A stretch of DNA of 23,286 nucleotides, from the NCBI GenBank assembly GCA_012964275.1, contig DTUG01000254.1, forward strand, positions 1 through 23,286. Reading direction: 5' to 3'. Source of the DNA: Fidelibacterota bacterium. Lineage in GTDB: Bacteria > Fidelibacterota > Marinisomatia > Marinisomatales > UBA1611. The translations under genes were made by a program, and so were the position numbers. The notes under the pieces are model-generated. The model searched no databases, had not been told where the DNA came from, and saw nothing but the letters and a program-made list of their open reading frames with translations. Positions 1 to 7,865 of this stretch are shown in pieces. How positions within the stretch are numbered: the first letter of the stretch is position 1; each line of letters opens with the position of its first letter.

Positions 1-312
1 CTGGCAGATGCAGCTGATTTGGATAACCTGAAACAGCTGGGTGATCAATTATTATCGAAGATAAAAAGCGGGATAGGAATCCTGTTCTATACCGGTGAAA
101 AAAAGCCTTCTGCTGTGGTCGTGGTGACCAGGGACCTGAATGAGCGTGGGCTCAAGGCAGGCTCCCTGGCAAAGGAGATCGGGGCCCTTATGGGCGGCGG
201 CGGCGGCGGTAAACCACATCTTGCCACTGCTGGTGGACGAGACTTGCAGCTGGTTAAAGTAGCCATGGAAAGTACCCGTGAACTTGTTCGTGGAAAACTA
301 AATAATTTGTAA
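1..312 (+). CDS. alaS: Alanine--tRNA ligase, C-terminal fragment (5' end outside window)
   Basis: The open frame runs in from the window edge (reading from base 1) and stops with TAA at 310-312, so only about the last 103 residues are present. They match the C-terminal DHHA1/C-Ala region of alanyl-tRNA synthetase: the end carries the glycine-rich motif followed by KPHLATAGGRD, equivalent to the GGRPDMAQAGG-type motif of the family. AlaRS charges tRNA-Ala in the cytoplasm; this C-terminal part mediates oligomerisation and tRNA elbow contact, while the catalytic and editing domains lie upstream of the window. The glycine stretch is encoded by a tandem run of five GGC codons plus GGT (193-210), giving six consecutive Gly where the family usually has an interrupting residue. 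The next gene starts 8 bases after the stop. Confidence 0.9.
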   Translation: MADAADLDNLKQLGDQLLSKIKSGIGILFYTGEKKPSAVVVVTRDLNERGLKAGSLAKEIGALMGGGGGGKPHLATAGGRDLQLVKVAMESTRELVRGKLNNL

Positions 313-320
313 GCTAACCC

Positions 321-686
321 ATGCAGTACAGCGCTATTGACCATGATTACATGGTCTATGTGGAAAAAAATGAAAAGATCATGGATACCCTGACAAAATT
401 TTGCAAAGAAAAGGAAATTCTAAATGCCCAGTTATCCGGAATTGGGGCTGTCAAGGCCATCGAACTGGGTGCATATGATTTGGGAAATAGGGAATATACC
501 AGACAGTATTTCGATGATGCATGGGAACTGGTCAGTTATCAGGGAAATGTGACCCTGAAGGAGGATAAACCATTCATTCATGCCCATATCACTATTTCCA
601 ATCATGATATGAATACAAGGGGAGGTCATCTGTTTGAAGCCAAAGTGGCAGTGGTTGGCGAATTCTTTTTTGCGCACGGTCGATAA
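321..686 (+). CDS. PPC/DUF296 domain protein, C-terminus apparently lost by a frameshift
   Basis: The product is 121 residues. It matches the PPC (plants and prokaryotes conserved, DUF296, COG1661 'PD1-like') domain: the H87-x-H89 pair in PFIHAHITIS, then GGHLFEAKVAVVGEFFF at 101-117. Bacterial and archaeal members are small trimeric proteins whose biochemical role is mostly unknown; plant relatives are AT-hook DNA-binding proteins. The family normally runs on for about 25 more residues, ending in a T/VGLPxW-type motif. Here the frame stops at 684-686 right after a run of six T, but the missing tail is readable in another frame up to 756. The start ATG has no Shine-Dalgarno sequence. The gene lies between alaS and ridA. 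Family assignment is good; whether the frameshift is real, programmed or a sequencing error cannot be decided here. Confidence 0.8.
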   Translation: MQYSAIDHDYMVYVEKNEKIMDTLTKFCKEKEILNAQLSGIGAVKAIELGAYDLGNREYTRQYFDDAWELVSYQGNVTLKEDKPFIHAHITISNHDMNTRGGHLFEAKVAVVGEFFFAHGR

Positions 687-756
687 TACTGTTCATCGCC
701 AACTTAATAATGAAGTAGGGCTTCCAACCTGGTGCCTGTTAGAGAGAGTGGAATAA
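673..756 (+). other. Out-of-frame continuation of the PPC protein C-terminus
   Basis: Reading codons from 673 (one base shifted from the upstream frame) gives RTVDNTVHRQLNNEVGLPTW followed by CLLERVE and TAA at 754-756. NNEVGLPTW resembles the usual PPC-domain ending (E-x-GLxLW). Removing one T from the T6 run at 666-671 joins the two parts into a 144-residue protein of normal family length, with GEFFLRTVDNTVHRQL at the junction. The restored stop would lie two bases before the ridA ATG at 759, which matches the tight packing elsewhere in the window. Confidence 0.7.
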
Positions 757-758
757 TT

Positions 759-1148
759 ATGGATAGAAAGATCATACATACCTATAGTGCTCCCGGTGCC
801 GTGGGAACCTATAACCAGGCCGTTCAAGCACATGGATTTATATATACGTCTGGACAGGTGGGGCTCGTTCCAGCAACCGGTGAGCTAATAGATGGGGGCA
901 CCAAGGCTGAAGCGATACAGGTGCTGAAAAACATAAGGGCTATCCTGGAAGCAGCCGGTTCATCACTGAGCGACATAATGAAATTAACTGTCTATATTGT
1001 GGATATAAGCGAATTTTCCCAGATCAATGAAGCTTTCCAGGAATTTTTTGGCAATATTGATTTTCCGGCCCGCTCCACAGTGGAAGTATCCGCTCTGCCC
1101 ATTGGCGCCCGGATTGAGATCGATTGTGTGGCCCTGGCCGGTGAATGA
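759..1148 (+). CDS. ridA: RidA family enamine/imine deaminase
   Basis: The protein is 129 residues from the ATG at 759, the typical YjgF/YER057c/UK114 (RidA) length. RidA hydrolyses reactive 2-aminoacrylate and related enamine/imine intermediates released by PLP enzymes, yielding 2-ketoacids and ammonia in the cytosol. Visible family features are the N-terminal SAPGAVGTYNQAV, the YTSGQVGL strand, and FPARSTVEVSALP near the end. Arg105 is the conserved carboxylate-binding arginine and sits at the same number as in E. coli RidA; Glu120 is the conserved acid. A GTG at 732 would add nine residues not seen in the family and would overlap the probable PPC tail, so I prefer 759. The stop overlaps the next start as ATGA (1145-1148), implying translational coupling. 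Confidence 0.93.
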   Translation: MDRKIIHTYSAPGAVGTYNQAVQAHGFIYTSGQVGLVPATGELIDGGTKAEAIQVLKNIRAILEAAGSSLSDIMKLTVYIVDISEFSQINEAFQEFFGNIDFPARSTVEVSALPIGARIEIDCVALAGE

Positions 1149-1561
1149 GTATTCCGCGTATCTTTTTTATAGCCTGTTTGCTATGTCCGCTGTTTGGTGA
1201 TGAAATCGATTCCACACAGTTAAAGAACCCGAAAATAGCTTTTATATCGGCAGTGATACCTGGCGGCGGCCAGATTTATAATGGCAAGTTATTCAAGGCA
1301 TTATCACTGGTAGTTCTCGAAGGTATGGCTTACAATTCCTGGTTAGAAAATGCCGCCATTTACAAAGATTATGACACCGATGATTATCCACTGCGAAAAC
1401 ACCGGTATCTTGAAAAGCGGAATAAGTATGCCTGGTGGGTCGGATTTATTTATGTTTACGGGATGATCGACGCTGTTGTGGATGCTCATTTGAGTCCGTT
1501 CAACGATGTTATGGCATCCCCAATTGAACTGGAACCAAAAAGTGGTGAAGATAATGAGTAA
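1145..1561 (+). CDS. DUF5683 domain protein with signal peptide
   Basis: The protein is 138 residues. Residues 1-18 (MSIPRIFFIACLLCPLFG) form a hydrophobic signal or anchor segment. Then come the DUF5683 landmarks: PGGGQIYNGKLFKAL at 39-53, a hydrophobic segment near 54-66, and YGMIDAVVDAHL at about 105-116. DUF5683 proteins are small predicted envelope proteins, common in Bacteroidetes and relatives, without an assigned function. The start overlaps the ridA stop by four bases, and its own stop overlaps the downstream transporter start by eight. The cysteines at 11 and 14 do not form a convincing lipobox, so export by signal peptidase I or membrane retention are both possible. Family call is fairly confident; function unknown. 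Confidence 0.75.
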   Translation: MSIPRIFFIACLLCPLFGDEIDSTQLKNPKIAFISAVIPGGGQIYNGKLFKALSLVVLEGMAYNSWLENAAIYKDYDTDDYPLRKHRYLEKRNKYAWWVGFIYVYGMIDAVVDAHLSPFNDVMASPIELEPKSGEDNE

Positions 1562-2951
1562 TGGGCGTGAACAGTGGGGGACAAGGTTAGGCTTTATTCT
1601 GGCTGCATCCGGTTCGGCGGTTGGTATCGGCAATATCTGGAAATATCCCCACATGGCAGGCCAGAATGGCGGCGCAGCGTTTACACTTGTTTATCTGATA
1701 TGTATCGCATTGGTAGGATTGCCCATCATTGTGGGAGAATTCGTTCTGGGCCGTAAGACCCAATTGAGCCCTGTAGGAGCCTATGATCAGATTGCTCCCG
1801 GCTCTTTTTGGAAATGGGTCGGGTTCTTAGGTGTCGCGTCAGCATTTGTTATTTTATCTTTTTATGGTGTTGTGGGCGGATGGATACTGAAATATACCTT
1901 TGCATCCATTACCGGCGGTTTTGAAGCTTTGGTTGATGATCCTGAAGGGGCTGGGACCATGTTCAATGGTATCATAACTTCAACATGGGAGCCTATTTTT
2001 TGGCAGGTCATTTTTATGGCATTTTGTATTTGGGTCATTGTGAATGGTGTAAAGGGAGGGATAGAAAAATGGTCGCGGATCATGATGCCGTTGATTATTG
2101 TTATTTTAGTGGTATTAGCAATTAGGGGACTGACACTTCCAAATGGAAAAGAAGGACTGGTATTCCTTTTTAAACCCCGTTTTGCAGATCTATCCGCTTC
2201 AGCGATCGTTCTCGCACTGGGGCATGCTTTTTTTACGCTTAGCCTGGGGATGGGGACAATGATTACCTATGGCAGTTACCTGGATAAAAAACAGAGTCTT
2301 ATCGGATCCGCCATTTGGGTTATTCTGTTAGACACTGCTATTGCTATATTGGCCGGGATTGCGATTTTTACCACTGTTTTTGCTATGGGCGCTGACCCCG
2401 CTGAAGGTCCAGGACTTATTTTTGTGGTGCTGCCGACCGTTTTTCCGCAATTAGCAGGCGGAACCATCTGGGCATCTCTTTTCTTTATTCTATTATTTAT
2501 GGCTGCTTTGACATCTGCTATATCTATCCTGGAAGTCGTGACAGCCTATTTTATCGATCAGAAAGGATGGGATCGAGGTCGGGCTACCATCATTTTTGGT
2601 TCAGTGATAACCGTAGTTGGTGTCTTCTGTTCGCTTTCCCTGGGGGGCGGGATAAATCTTTCTGCATTTCTAAATATGACTTTTTTTGATTTTATGGACT
2701 ATCTTTCTTCTAAATATATGTTACCCATTGGTGGAATGTTTATGGCAATATTTATTCTTTATCGTTGGGGGCTTCCTGAATTTCTAATAGAACTAGAGAC
2801 GGGCATGGATGGCTATAAGGTCAATCATTGGGTTGTTAGGATCCTTTTATCTATTTCAGCTGCAGTGGTGGGTTTTATAATTCTGAACGAGATCGTAGAT
2901 AAAATAATAGGTAGGTCGATCAGTGATATTCTTTTTTCTGCTTCCGGCTGA
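1554..2951 (+). CDS. Sodium-dependent transporter, neurotransmitter:sodium symporter (SNF/NSS) family
   Basis: The protein is 465 residues from the ATG at 1554, with about 11-12 hydrophobic segments. The N-terminus REQWGTRLGFILAASGSAVG followed by IGNIWKYPHMAGQNGGAAF is the signature of bacterial NSS transporters (LeuT fold); the unwound TM1 segment GIGNIWKYP at 24-32 supplies sodium and substrate contacts. Members import amino acids or related amines with Na+ across the inner membrane; the substrate cannot be read here. An upstream ATG at 1506 would add 16 polar residues and overlap the previous gene by 56 bases, while the family normally begins just before the REQWGTR-type motif, so 1554 is preferred. 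The gene overlaps the DUF5683 gene by eight bases and ends three bases before the next gene. Confidence 0.92.
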   Translation: MSNGREQWGTRLGFILAASGSAVGIGNIWKYPHMAGQNGGAAFTLVYLICIALVGLPIIVGEFVLGRKTQLSPVGAYDQIAPGSFWKWVGFLGVASAFVILSFYGVVGGWILKYTFASITGGFEALVDDPEGAGTMFNGIITSTWEPIFWQVIFMAFCIWVIVNGVKGGIEKWSRIMMPLIIVILVVLAIRGLTLPNGKEGLVFLFKPRFADLSASAIVLALGHAFFTLSLGMGTMITYGSYLDKKQSLIGSAIWVILLDTAIAILAGIAIFTTVFAMGADPAEGPGLIFVVLPTVFPQLAGGTIWASLFFILLFMAALTSAISILEVVTAYFIDQKGWDRGRATIIFGSVITVVGVFCSLSLGGGINLSAFLNMTFFDFMDYLSSKYMLPIGGMFMAIFILYRWGLPEFLIELETGMDGYKVNHWVVRILLSISAAVVGFIILNEIVDKIIGRSISDILFSASG

Positions 2952-2954
2952 TTT

Positions 2955-3764
2955 ATGTTGATCGCTCGAGTTGCACCTCCGGGATCCAGACAGTATTATC
3001 ATGCACGTAGAATTGCTGAGAAGCTGAGCCCGGCAGTAGATACCCTGGAACCGCTTCAATGGTTCGCAGTCTGGACTATGGTTGTGGCAGGGATCGTCTT
3101 TAATTCTGGGCAGGTTGATCGTTTTGTTTACTGGGATTGGTCAGGTTGGTTTGATGGGTTTATCCGGATAACCTTAACTACATTGATTTTCCATTTTGGA
3201 TTATTTAAAACAGGTTTTTGGCGGGTTGGACGTATGAGGTTGGACATAAATAGTATTTTTTCACACGCAGGATGGGGATGTATCCTATTCTTAATCGGAG
3301 CAACCGGGATCGATTTCTCATTTTCGGTTTTCTTAGGTATGATCCCTTACATTGCAGGTTTTCTGGGCGGCCTGCTGATATTTCAATTTCCTTTGGAGCT
3401 CGACACAGAGAATGATCGGTGGCATGTGACCATTTGGGACGATAAATTCCTAATGTTTGCACTGTCCACTGCGCTTTTCGGTTTTTCTGCATTTGTTGGA
3501 TACCAGTTGGACGATCCGCTTAGCAGTACAGTTTCTATGGTTGTTTTGCCTTTTCCACTGGTAGCTTTGATATGGCCAGACCACGTCCGCCATATTCAGC
3601 GGTCGCAGTTTTATCCGTTATTTATTTTTTCCATGTTTATCTGTGTTCGCGCACCCTGGTTCCTGGTTCCCCTTGGAATCCTGTTTTTTGGGCTCCGATC
3701 CCTGAATTATTTGCGCTATGGTATCATCCACCCGTCTTTCGGGGTGGACCATGAAGAAATCTGA
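2955..3764 (+). CDS. Unrecognised polytopic membrane protein
   Basis: The protein is 269 residues and I do not recognise the family. After a polar, basic N-terminus (about 1-33) there appear to be roughly seven hydrophobic segments, near 35-50, 67-87, 103-118, 120-145, 165-185, 190-207 and 220-245, so it is likely an integral inner-membrane protein. The C-terminus is polar (RYGIIHPSFGVDHEEI). It is rich in Trp and Phe, and charged residues lie mainly in predicted loops. Its start follows the transporter stop by three bases and its end overlaps the flavoprotein gene by 14 bases, so it is probably co-expressed with both. It could be an accessory to either neighbour, but nothing in the sequence shows this. 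The coding call rests on length, coherent membrane topology and tight packing. Confidence 0.75.
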   Translation: MLIARVAPPGSRQYYHARRIAEKLSPAVDTLEPLQWFAVWTMVVAGIVFNSGQVDRFVYWDWSGWFDGFIRITLTTLIFHFGLFKTGFWRVGRMRLDINSIFSHAGWGCILFLIGATGIDFSFSVFLGMIPYIAGFLGGLLIFQFPLELDTENDRWHVTIWDDKFLMFALSTALFGFSAFVGYQLDDPLSSTVSMVVLPFPLVALIWPDHVRHIQRSQFYPLFIFSMFICVRAPWFLVPLGILFFGLRSLNYLRYGIIHPSFGVDHEEI

Positions 3765-4983
3765 ACCTGTGTATGATGTGATCATTGTTGGCGGTGGTCC
3801 AGCGGGCACTACCGCAGCACTATATGCCCACCGACAAGGCTTAAAAACATTGCTTGTTGATAAAGCGACATTTCCTCGGGATAAGGTATGTGGTGATGCG
3901 CTTTCTGGAAAGAGCGTACGGGTGATGCGCGAACTTGATCTGTTAGATGGCGTGCAGGGTTTAAAAGGATCTTCCATCCGACGGATTATATTTGGCGGCC
4001 CAAAGCACAAGCAATTTGATCTCCAACTGGATAATGAGTCGAATGTAGACCATATTACCCAGGGGTTTGTCATACCCAGAAAAACGTTTGATAATTTTCT
4101 TCTGCAGGAAGCAAAGAAGATCACCGAGGTCCGGGATGAATATTCTGCAACAGATCTGTTGATGGATAATGGACAGGTTATTGGTATCAAAGGGAAATCT
4201 AAGAATGGTGCGGATGAGGAATTGCAGGCGAGACTGGTATTTGGAGCGGACGGTTATAATTCAATTGTAGCACGAAAAACTGGACTATATGACATGGATA
4301 TGGAACATACAGCAGTTGGTATCCGCTGCTATTTTGAAGGTGTTAAGGATCTGACTGACCAGATCGAACTGCATTATGTTAAAGAAGTTAATCCTGGTTA
4401 TTTCTGGATATTTCCAGCAGACGGAAATCGTGCCAATATTGGTTTAGGTTTATCCAAGGATGATGTGAAGAAACAGAAAAAAAACTTAGTGAAATTGATG
4501 GATGTGGTCATTCAAACTGATTATTTCAGAGATCGGTTCGCTGAAGCCCGCCCTCTAGAGAAACCGGTTGGTTGGAATCTGCCTTTGGGCAGTACCCATC
4601 GCTGCAATTATGGCGATGGCTTTTTGCTCCTGGGTGATGCAGCCGGATTAATCGACCCTTTCACCGGTGAAGGGATCGGTAATGCAATGGTATCCGGTAA
4701 GGTAGCTGCGGAAATTGCTGCGGAAGCGAAGGAATCACATAATTACAGCAGTGAATTTTTGAATCAGTATGACACTCGCGTTTGGAATGCAATCGGCAGT
4801 GAACTCAATGTCAGCACGAAGCTACAGCGTTTGGCCAGGTCACGTTTTTTGCTCAATTTTGTTATCAACCGTGCCAGTCGTAATGATGAAGTTCGAAATA
4901 TCATTGCGGGTATGCTGGCGAATGAGATTCCAAAGAAGGAACTTTCCAATCCGCTGTTTTATTTAAAGATCCTCTTTAGCTGA
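3751..4983 (+). CDS. Geranylgeranyl reductase family FAD-dependent oxidoreductase
   Basis: The protein is 410 residues from the ATG at 3751. It has an N-terminal Rossmann dinucleotide fold (VYDVIIVGGGPAGTTAALYA, GGGPAG at 14-19), then FPRDKVCGDALSGKS (the CG motif of the family), PGYFWIFP at about 215-222 (the YxWxFP substrate-site motif), and the second FAD motif LLLGDAAGLIDPFTGEGIG around 292-310. Relatives (COG0644) reduce double bonds of geranylgeranyl chains in lipids, quinones or chlorophyll; many bacterial members have unknown substrates, so a prenyl reductase is only likely. An earlier ATG at 3718 exists, but the family starts just before the Rossmann strand, and GGGGTGG precedes the chosen ATG. 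It overlaps the upstream membrane-protein gene by 14 bases. Confidence 0.88.
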   Translation: MKKSEPVYDVIIVGGGPAGTTAALYAHRQGLKTLLVDKATFPRDKVCGDALSGKSVRVMRELDLLDGVQGLKGSSIRRIIFGGPKHKQFDLQLDNESNVDHITQGFVIPRKTFDNFLLQEAKKITEVRDEYSATDLLMDNGQVIGIKGKSKNGADEELQARLVFGADGYNSIVARKTGLYDMDMEHTAVGIRCYFEGVKDLTDQIELHYVKEVNPGYFWIFPADGNRANIGLGLSKDDVKKQKKNLVKLMDVVIQTDYFRDRFAEARPLEKPVGWNLPLGSTHRCNYGDGFLLLGDAAGLIDPFTGEGIGNAMVSGKVAAEIAAEAKESHNYSSEFLNQYDTRVWNAIGSELNVSTKLQRLARSRFLLNFVINRASRNDEVRNIIAGMLANEIPKKELSNPLFYLKILFS

Positions 4984-4995
4984 AAAAGATAATCC

Positions 4996-7806
4996 ATGGA
5001 TAGAGTTGAACTATTAGATACGTTAAATCTGTCCACGTTTATGGCACTTGATTTTGAGACAACAGGACTCGATGCCGGTGAAGATCGTATCATTGAGATT
5101 GCTACCATACGCTTTGTGGGTGGTAAATCTGTTGATCGATTTGTAACGCTGGTAAATCCTGTTAAACATATACCGGCTTTAATCACTAAAATCACCGGTA
5201 TCACGAATGATATGGTTCGGTCAGCTCCGCTGGAAGAAAAGATTATCGATGATTTTCTTTCCTTTTTAGGCGATGCTCCACTGGTCGCTCATAATATCAA
5301 ATTTGACTGGGAATTTTTAGTTGCGCTATGTAAACGTCACGGTCAATCTGTTCCTCGAGGTTCACTTCATGATACACTGCAGCTGGGCCGCAGCTTATTC
5401 TTTGATCAACCCGTATTTAACCTGGGAGCACTGTCTGAATATTGCGGCCTTTCATCATCTGGAAGCCACCGTGCTGAAAAGGATGCCGAAAATTGCGGGA
5501 TTTTATTCATGCACCTGCTGGACGAACTGGCCAGCTATTCGCTAGAGAGTATTTCCAAGGTTCTGGCTCTGATCAAACCGGCCAACATCCCGAACAAGTC
5601 CCTTTATATCGATCTAGGAAACGTACTGACGGCTCAGGGCGATTTGAAAAGAGGACTGACAGGGTCAAAAATATCCAGAGAGCCCCGACCGAATACATTC
5701 CGGTGGAAAGGAAGCCGCTCTGTTGCCGATCTGACGGCGGAGGACGTATTTGGTTCCCATGGTTTATTGAAGAATACCCATCCACAATATGAATATAGAG
5801 ACAGTCAGGTCGCTTATGCTGAATTTGCAGAGGATGTGCTGATGAATGGTAAAAAGTTTGGTGTAGCAGAAGCGGGTACAGGGTTGGGAAAATCTATCGC
5901 CTACCTGTTTTCAGCATTTAAGCTTGCACCGCAAATGGAAACATCTGGACCGACGGTCATTGCCTGTCACACCAAACACCTCCAGGATCAACTTTTTTAC
6001 AAGGACTTACCCCTGATGGCAAAAACGCTGGACACTACAATCCATGCCATTATGCTGAAAGGCCGAAAAAATTATATATGTAAAACCCGATTCAACTGGC
6101 TGATCAGTGATAGCGATACGCTGGATGGCCAGGATATTGAGGCCCTGATACCGATACTATTTTGGATGGAATGGACCCAGTCTGGAGATTTATCGGAATG
6201 TTCCGGCTTTTTGAATGCCAGGCGTTTGTGGCTGCAAGCGGTTATTTGCAGCGAATCGGGGTTTTGTACCGGCGAGATATGTGCTCGGCACGATGGCTGC
6301 TATTATGGGAATATCCGTAAAGTACTCTACCAGTCACAGATTATCATTGCGAATCATTCCCTGCTGTTGACGGAAGCGGCAATGCCGGGATTTTTACCGG
6401 CCTTTAATACCGTGATTGTGGACGAGGCTCATAATCTGGTTAAATCTGCTTACGATCAATTTAAGATCGAATTACACCAGCGGGGCGTCGCCACTATTCT
6501 GCAGATGATCGATCCTGCCCATTCTCGATCCAAAAGATGGAATAACATTTTAAATGCTATACAGGAGATTGAACCCTCTGTTGGGGCATTAAGAGATAGA
6601 CTCAACGATACCGTAGCTGCCTTGCAGAAGCAGGTGGATATATTCATGGCTGAACTCACAGAAGATAATCAGAACAGGTTCAATTCATCCATGCCCTATC
6701 CAGAAAAGCCGATTTTCCATTCGCTTGAAAAAGTTTATGCTCCAGTGAATGCAGAATTATACGAAGTAAAATCAGGGTGCGAGACTCTTTTTTCCTGCCT
6801 AGATAGATTGCGCAACGCTATCCTTGAACTGGATCCCTCACGGGTGGATTATACGGTGCTGCATTCAGTTTTGGATCGTGGTGTCGAAAGTGTTTCTGCT
6901 CTTATGAATACTATAATCCTGCTTACAGAAAACCAGCAGGATAACTGGGTTTACTGGATGGAAGGCGTGTTTCGTTTCCCTGGGACTCGGAAAGAAGAAC
7001 TAAGGATATCTCTCTATGCTTCACCTATTGATGTAGCAGAGTCATTGACCGATAAATTATTCAAGAGGATTGATCATTGCGTACTGACCTCCGCCACGCT
7101 GCAGGTTGATGATTCGTTTGGATATTATTTAAACCGGACCGGTCTGGATAACAGGGATAATACTGTCACAGCTGAATTCTCCAGTCCATTTTATTATAAT
7201 GATCAAGTTACTTTTTATCAATATGGCGGTGCCAGGGAAATCACCGGCGATCCCCAGGCCCTGGCTGATATTGTGTATCACGTCCATCATACATTTAAGC
7301 GCCGCACCATGGTTCTTTTTACATCGGTCAGGATGTTATCTGATGTTGCTGGTTTGATCAGGGATAAGCCTGGCGGACGTGACCTGCCCCTATTTGCTCA
7401 GTCCAAAGGCGCTTCCAAGCCCGCTATGATAAATGGTATGTATCAACATAAGCATGGATTGTTGTTTGGGACTAACAGTTTCTGGGAAGGGGTGGATTTT
7501 CCCGGAGATTTGTTAGAGATCTTGATCGTTGTGAAACTGCCATTCGATGTTCCTTCTGATCCGCTGATCAAGTCTTACTCGGATTATCTCAATAAATCCG
7601 GATGCAATAGTTTTATGGATTTTTCTATTCCTGAATGTGCTATACGTTTTCGTCAGGGATTCGGGCGACTGATCCGAACTACCACGGATTCCGGGATTTT
7701 TTTAAGCTTAGATAACCGGATTGTGGCTAAGCGATATGGAGAGATATTTTTACACGCCATTCCGGTAGAGCCCGTGATCTTTGCCGATATTAGTGCTTTG
7801 CGTTAA
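4996..7806 (+). CDS. dinG: DnaQ-type 3'-5' exonuclease fused to a DinG-family helicase
   Basis: The protein is 936 residues. The N-terminal DEDDh exonuclease domain has ALDFETTGLD (D19, E21), HNIKFDWEFL near 100 and HRAEKDAEN near 155. A superfamily 2 XPD/DinG helicase follows: Walker A AGTGLGKS at 293-300, DEAH at 476-479, LTSATL, an ending-motif segment GTNSFWEGVDFPG, and motif VI QGFGRLIR at 887-894. Between Walker A and DEAH are C362 (KGRKNYIC) and C424, C429, C435, spaced 5 and 6 as in the iron-sulfur cysteines of E. coli DinG, so a 4Fe-4S cluster is likely. Such proteins act in DNA repair or R-loop and replication-fork processing. It begins 12 bases after the reductase gene, with no clear Shine-Dalgarno sequence. 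The helicase and exonuclease calls are firm; the biological role is inferred. Confidence 0.92.
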   Translation: MDRVELLDTLNLSTFMALDFETTGLDAGEDRIIEIATIRFVGGKSVDRFVTLVNPVKHIPALITKITGITNDMVRSAPLEEKIIDDFLSFLGDAPLVAHNIKFDWEFLVALCKRHGQSVPRGSLHDTLQLGRSLFFDQPVFNLGALSEYCGLSSSGSHRAEKDAENCGILFMHLLDELASYSLESISKVLALIKPANIPNKSLYIDLGNVLTAQGDLKRGLTGSKISREPRPNTFRWKGSRSVADLTAEDVFGSHGLLKNTHPQYEYRDSQVAYAEFAEDVLMNGKKFGVAEAGTGLGKSIAYLFSAFKLAPQMETSGPTVIACHTKHLQDQLFYKDLPLMAKTLDTTIHAIMLKGRKNYICKTRFNWLISDSDTLDGQDIEALIPILFWMEWTQSGDLSECSGFLNARRLWLQAVICSESGFCTGEICARHDGCYYGNIRKVLYQSQIIIANHSLLLTEAAMPGFLPAFNTVIVDEAHNLVKSAYDQFKIELHQRGVATILQMIDPAHSRSKRWNNILNAIQEIEPSVGALRDRLNDTVAALQKQVDIFMAELTEDNQNRFNSSMPYPEKPIFHSLEKVYAPVNAELYEVKSGCETLFSCLDRLRNAILELDPSRVDYTVLHSVLDRGVESVSALMNTIILLTENQQDNWVYWMEGVFRFPGTRKEELRISLYASPIDVAESLTDKLFKRIDHCVLTSATLQVDDSFGYYLNRTGLDNRDNTVTAEFSSPFYYNDQVTFYQYGGAREITGDPQALADIVYHVHHTFKRRTMVLFTSVRMLSDVAGLIRDKPGGRDLPLFAQSKGASKPAMINGMYQHKHGLLFGTNSFWEGVDFPGDLLEILIVVKLPFDVPSDPLIKSYSDYLNKSGCNSFMDFSIPECAIRFRQGFGRLIRTTTDSGIFLSLDNRIVAKRYGEIFLHAIPVEPVIFADISALR

Positions 7807-7830
7807 TTCATTTTTATTGTTCTTCAGGCA

Positions 7831-7858
7831 TTGAACCGCATGTGCCGAACTCTATAAA
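7831..7858 (+). promoter_or_regulatory. Candidate sigma-70-like promoter for hutH, nearly leaderless
   Basis: TTGAAC at 7831-7836 and TATAAA at 7853-7858 are separated by 16 bases. Both hexamers are close to the -35/-10 consensus and lie in the only non-coding stretch (59 bases) before hutH. The expected transcription start, 6-8 bases after the -10, falls at or next to the hutH ATG (7866), so the mRNA would have little or no 5' leader. No Shine-Dalgarno sequence precedes that ATG. Confidence 0.45.
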
Positions 7859-7865
7859 TTAATCA

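Noticed and set aside
732..758. GTG-initiated nine-residue extension of RidA
   Set aside because: The family begins at the ATG at 759, and these bases read as the displaced PPC tail in another frame.
3618..4190. 190-codon open frame on the - strand across the membrane protein/flavoprotein junction
   Set aside because: It covers the Rossmann-fold region of the flavoprotein, shows no recognisable family and has no start signals; a shadow frame.
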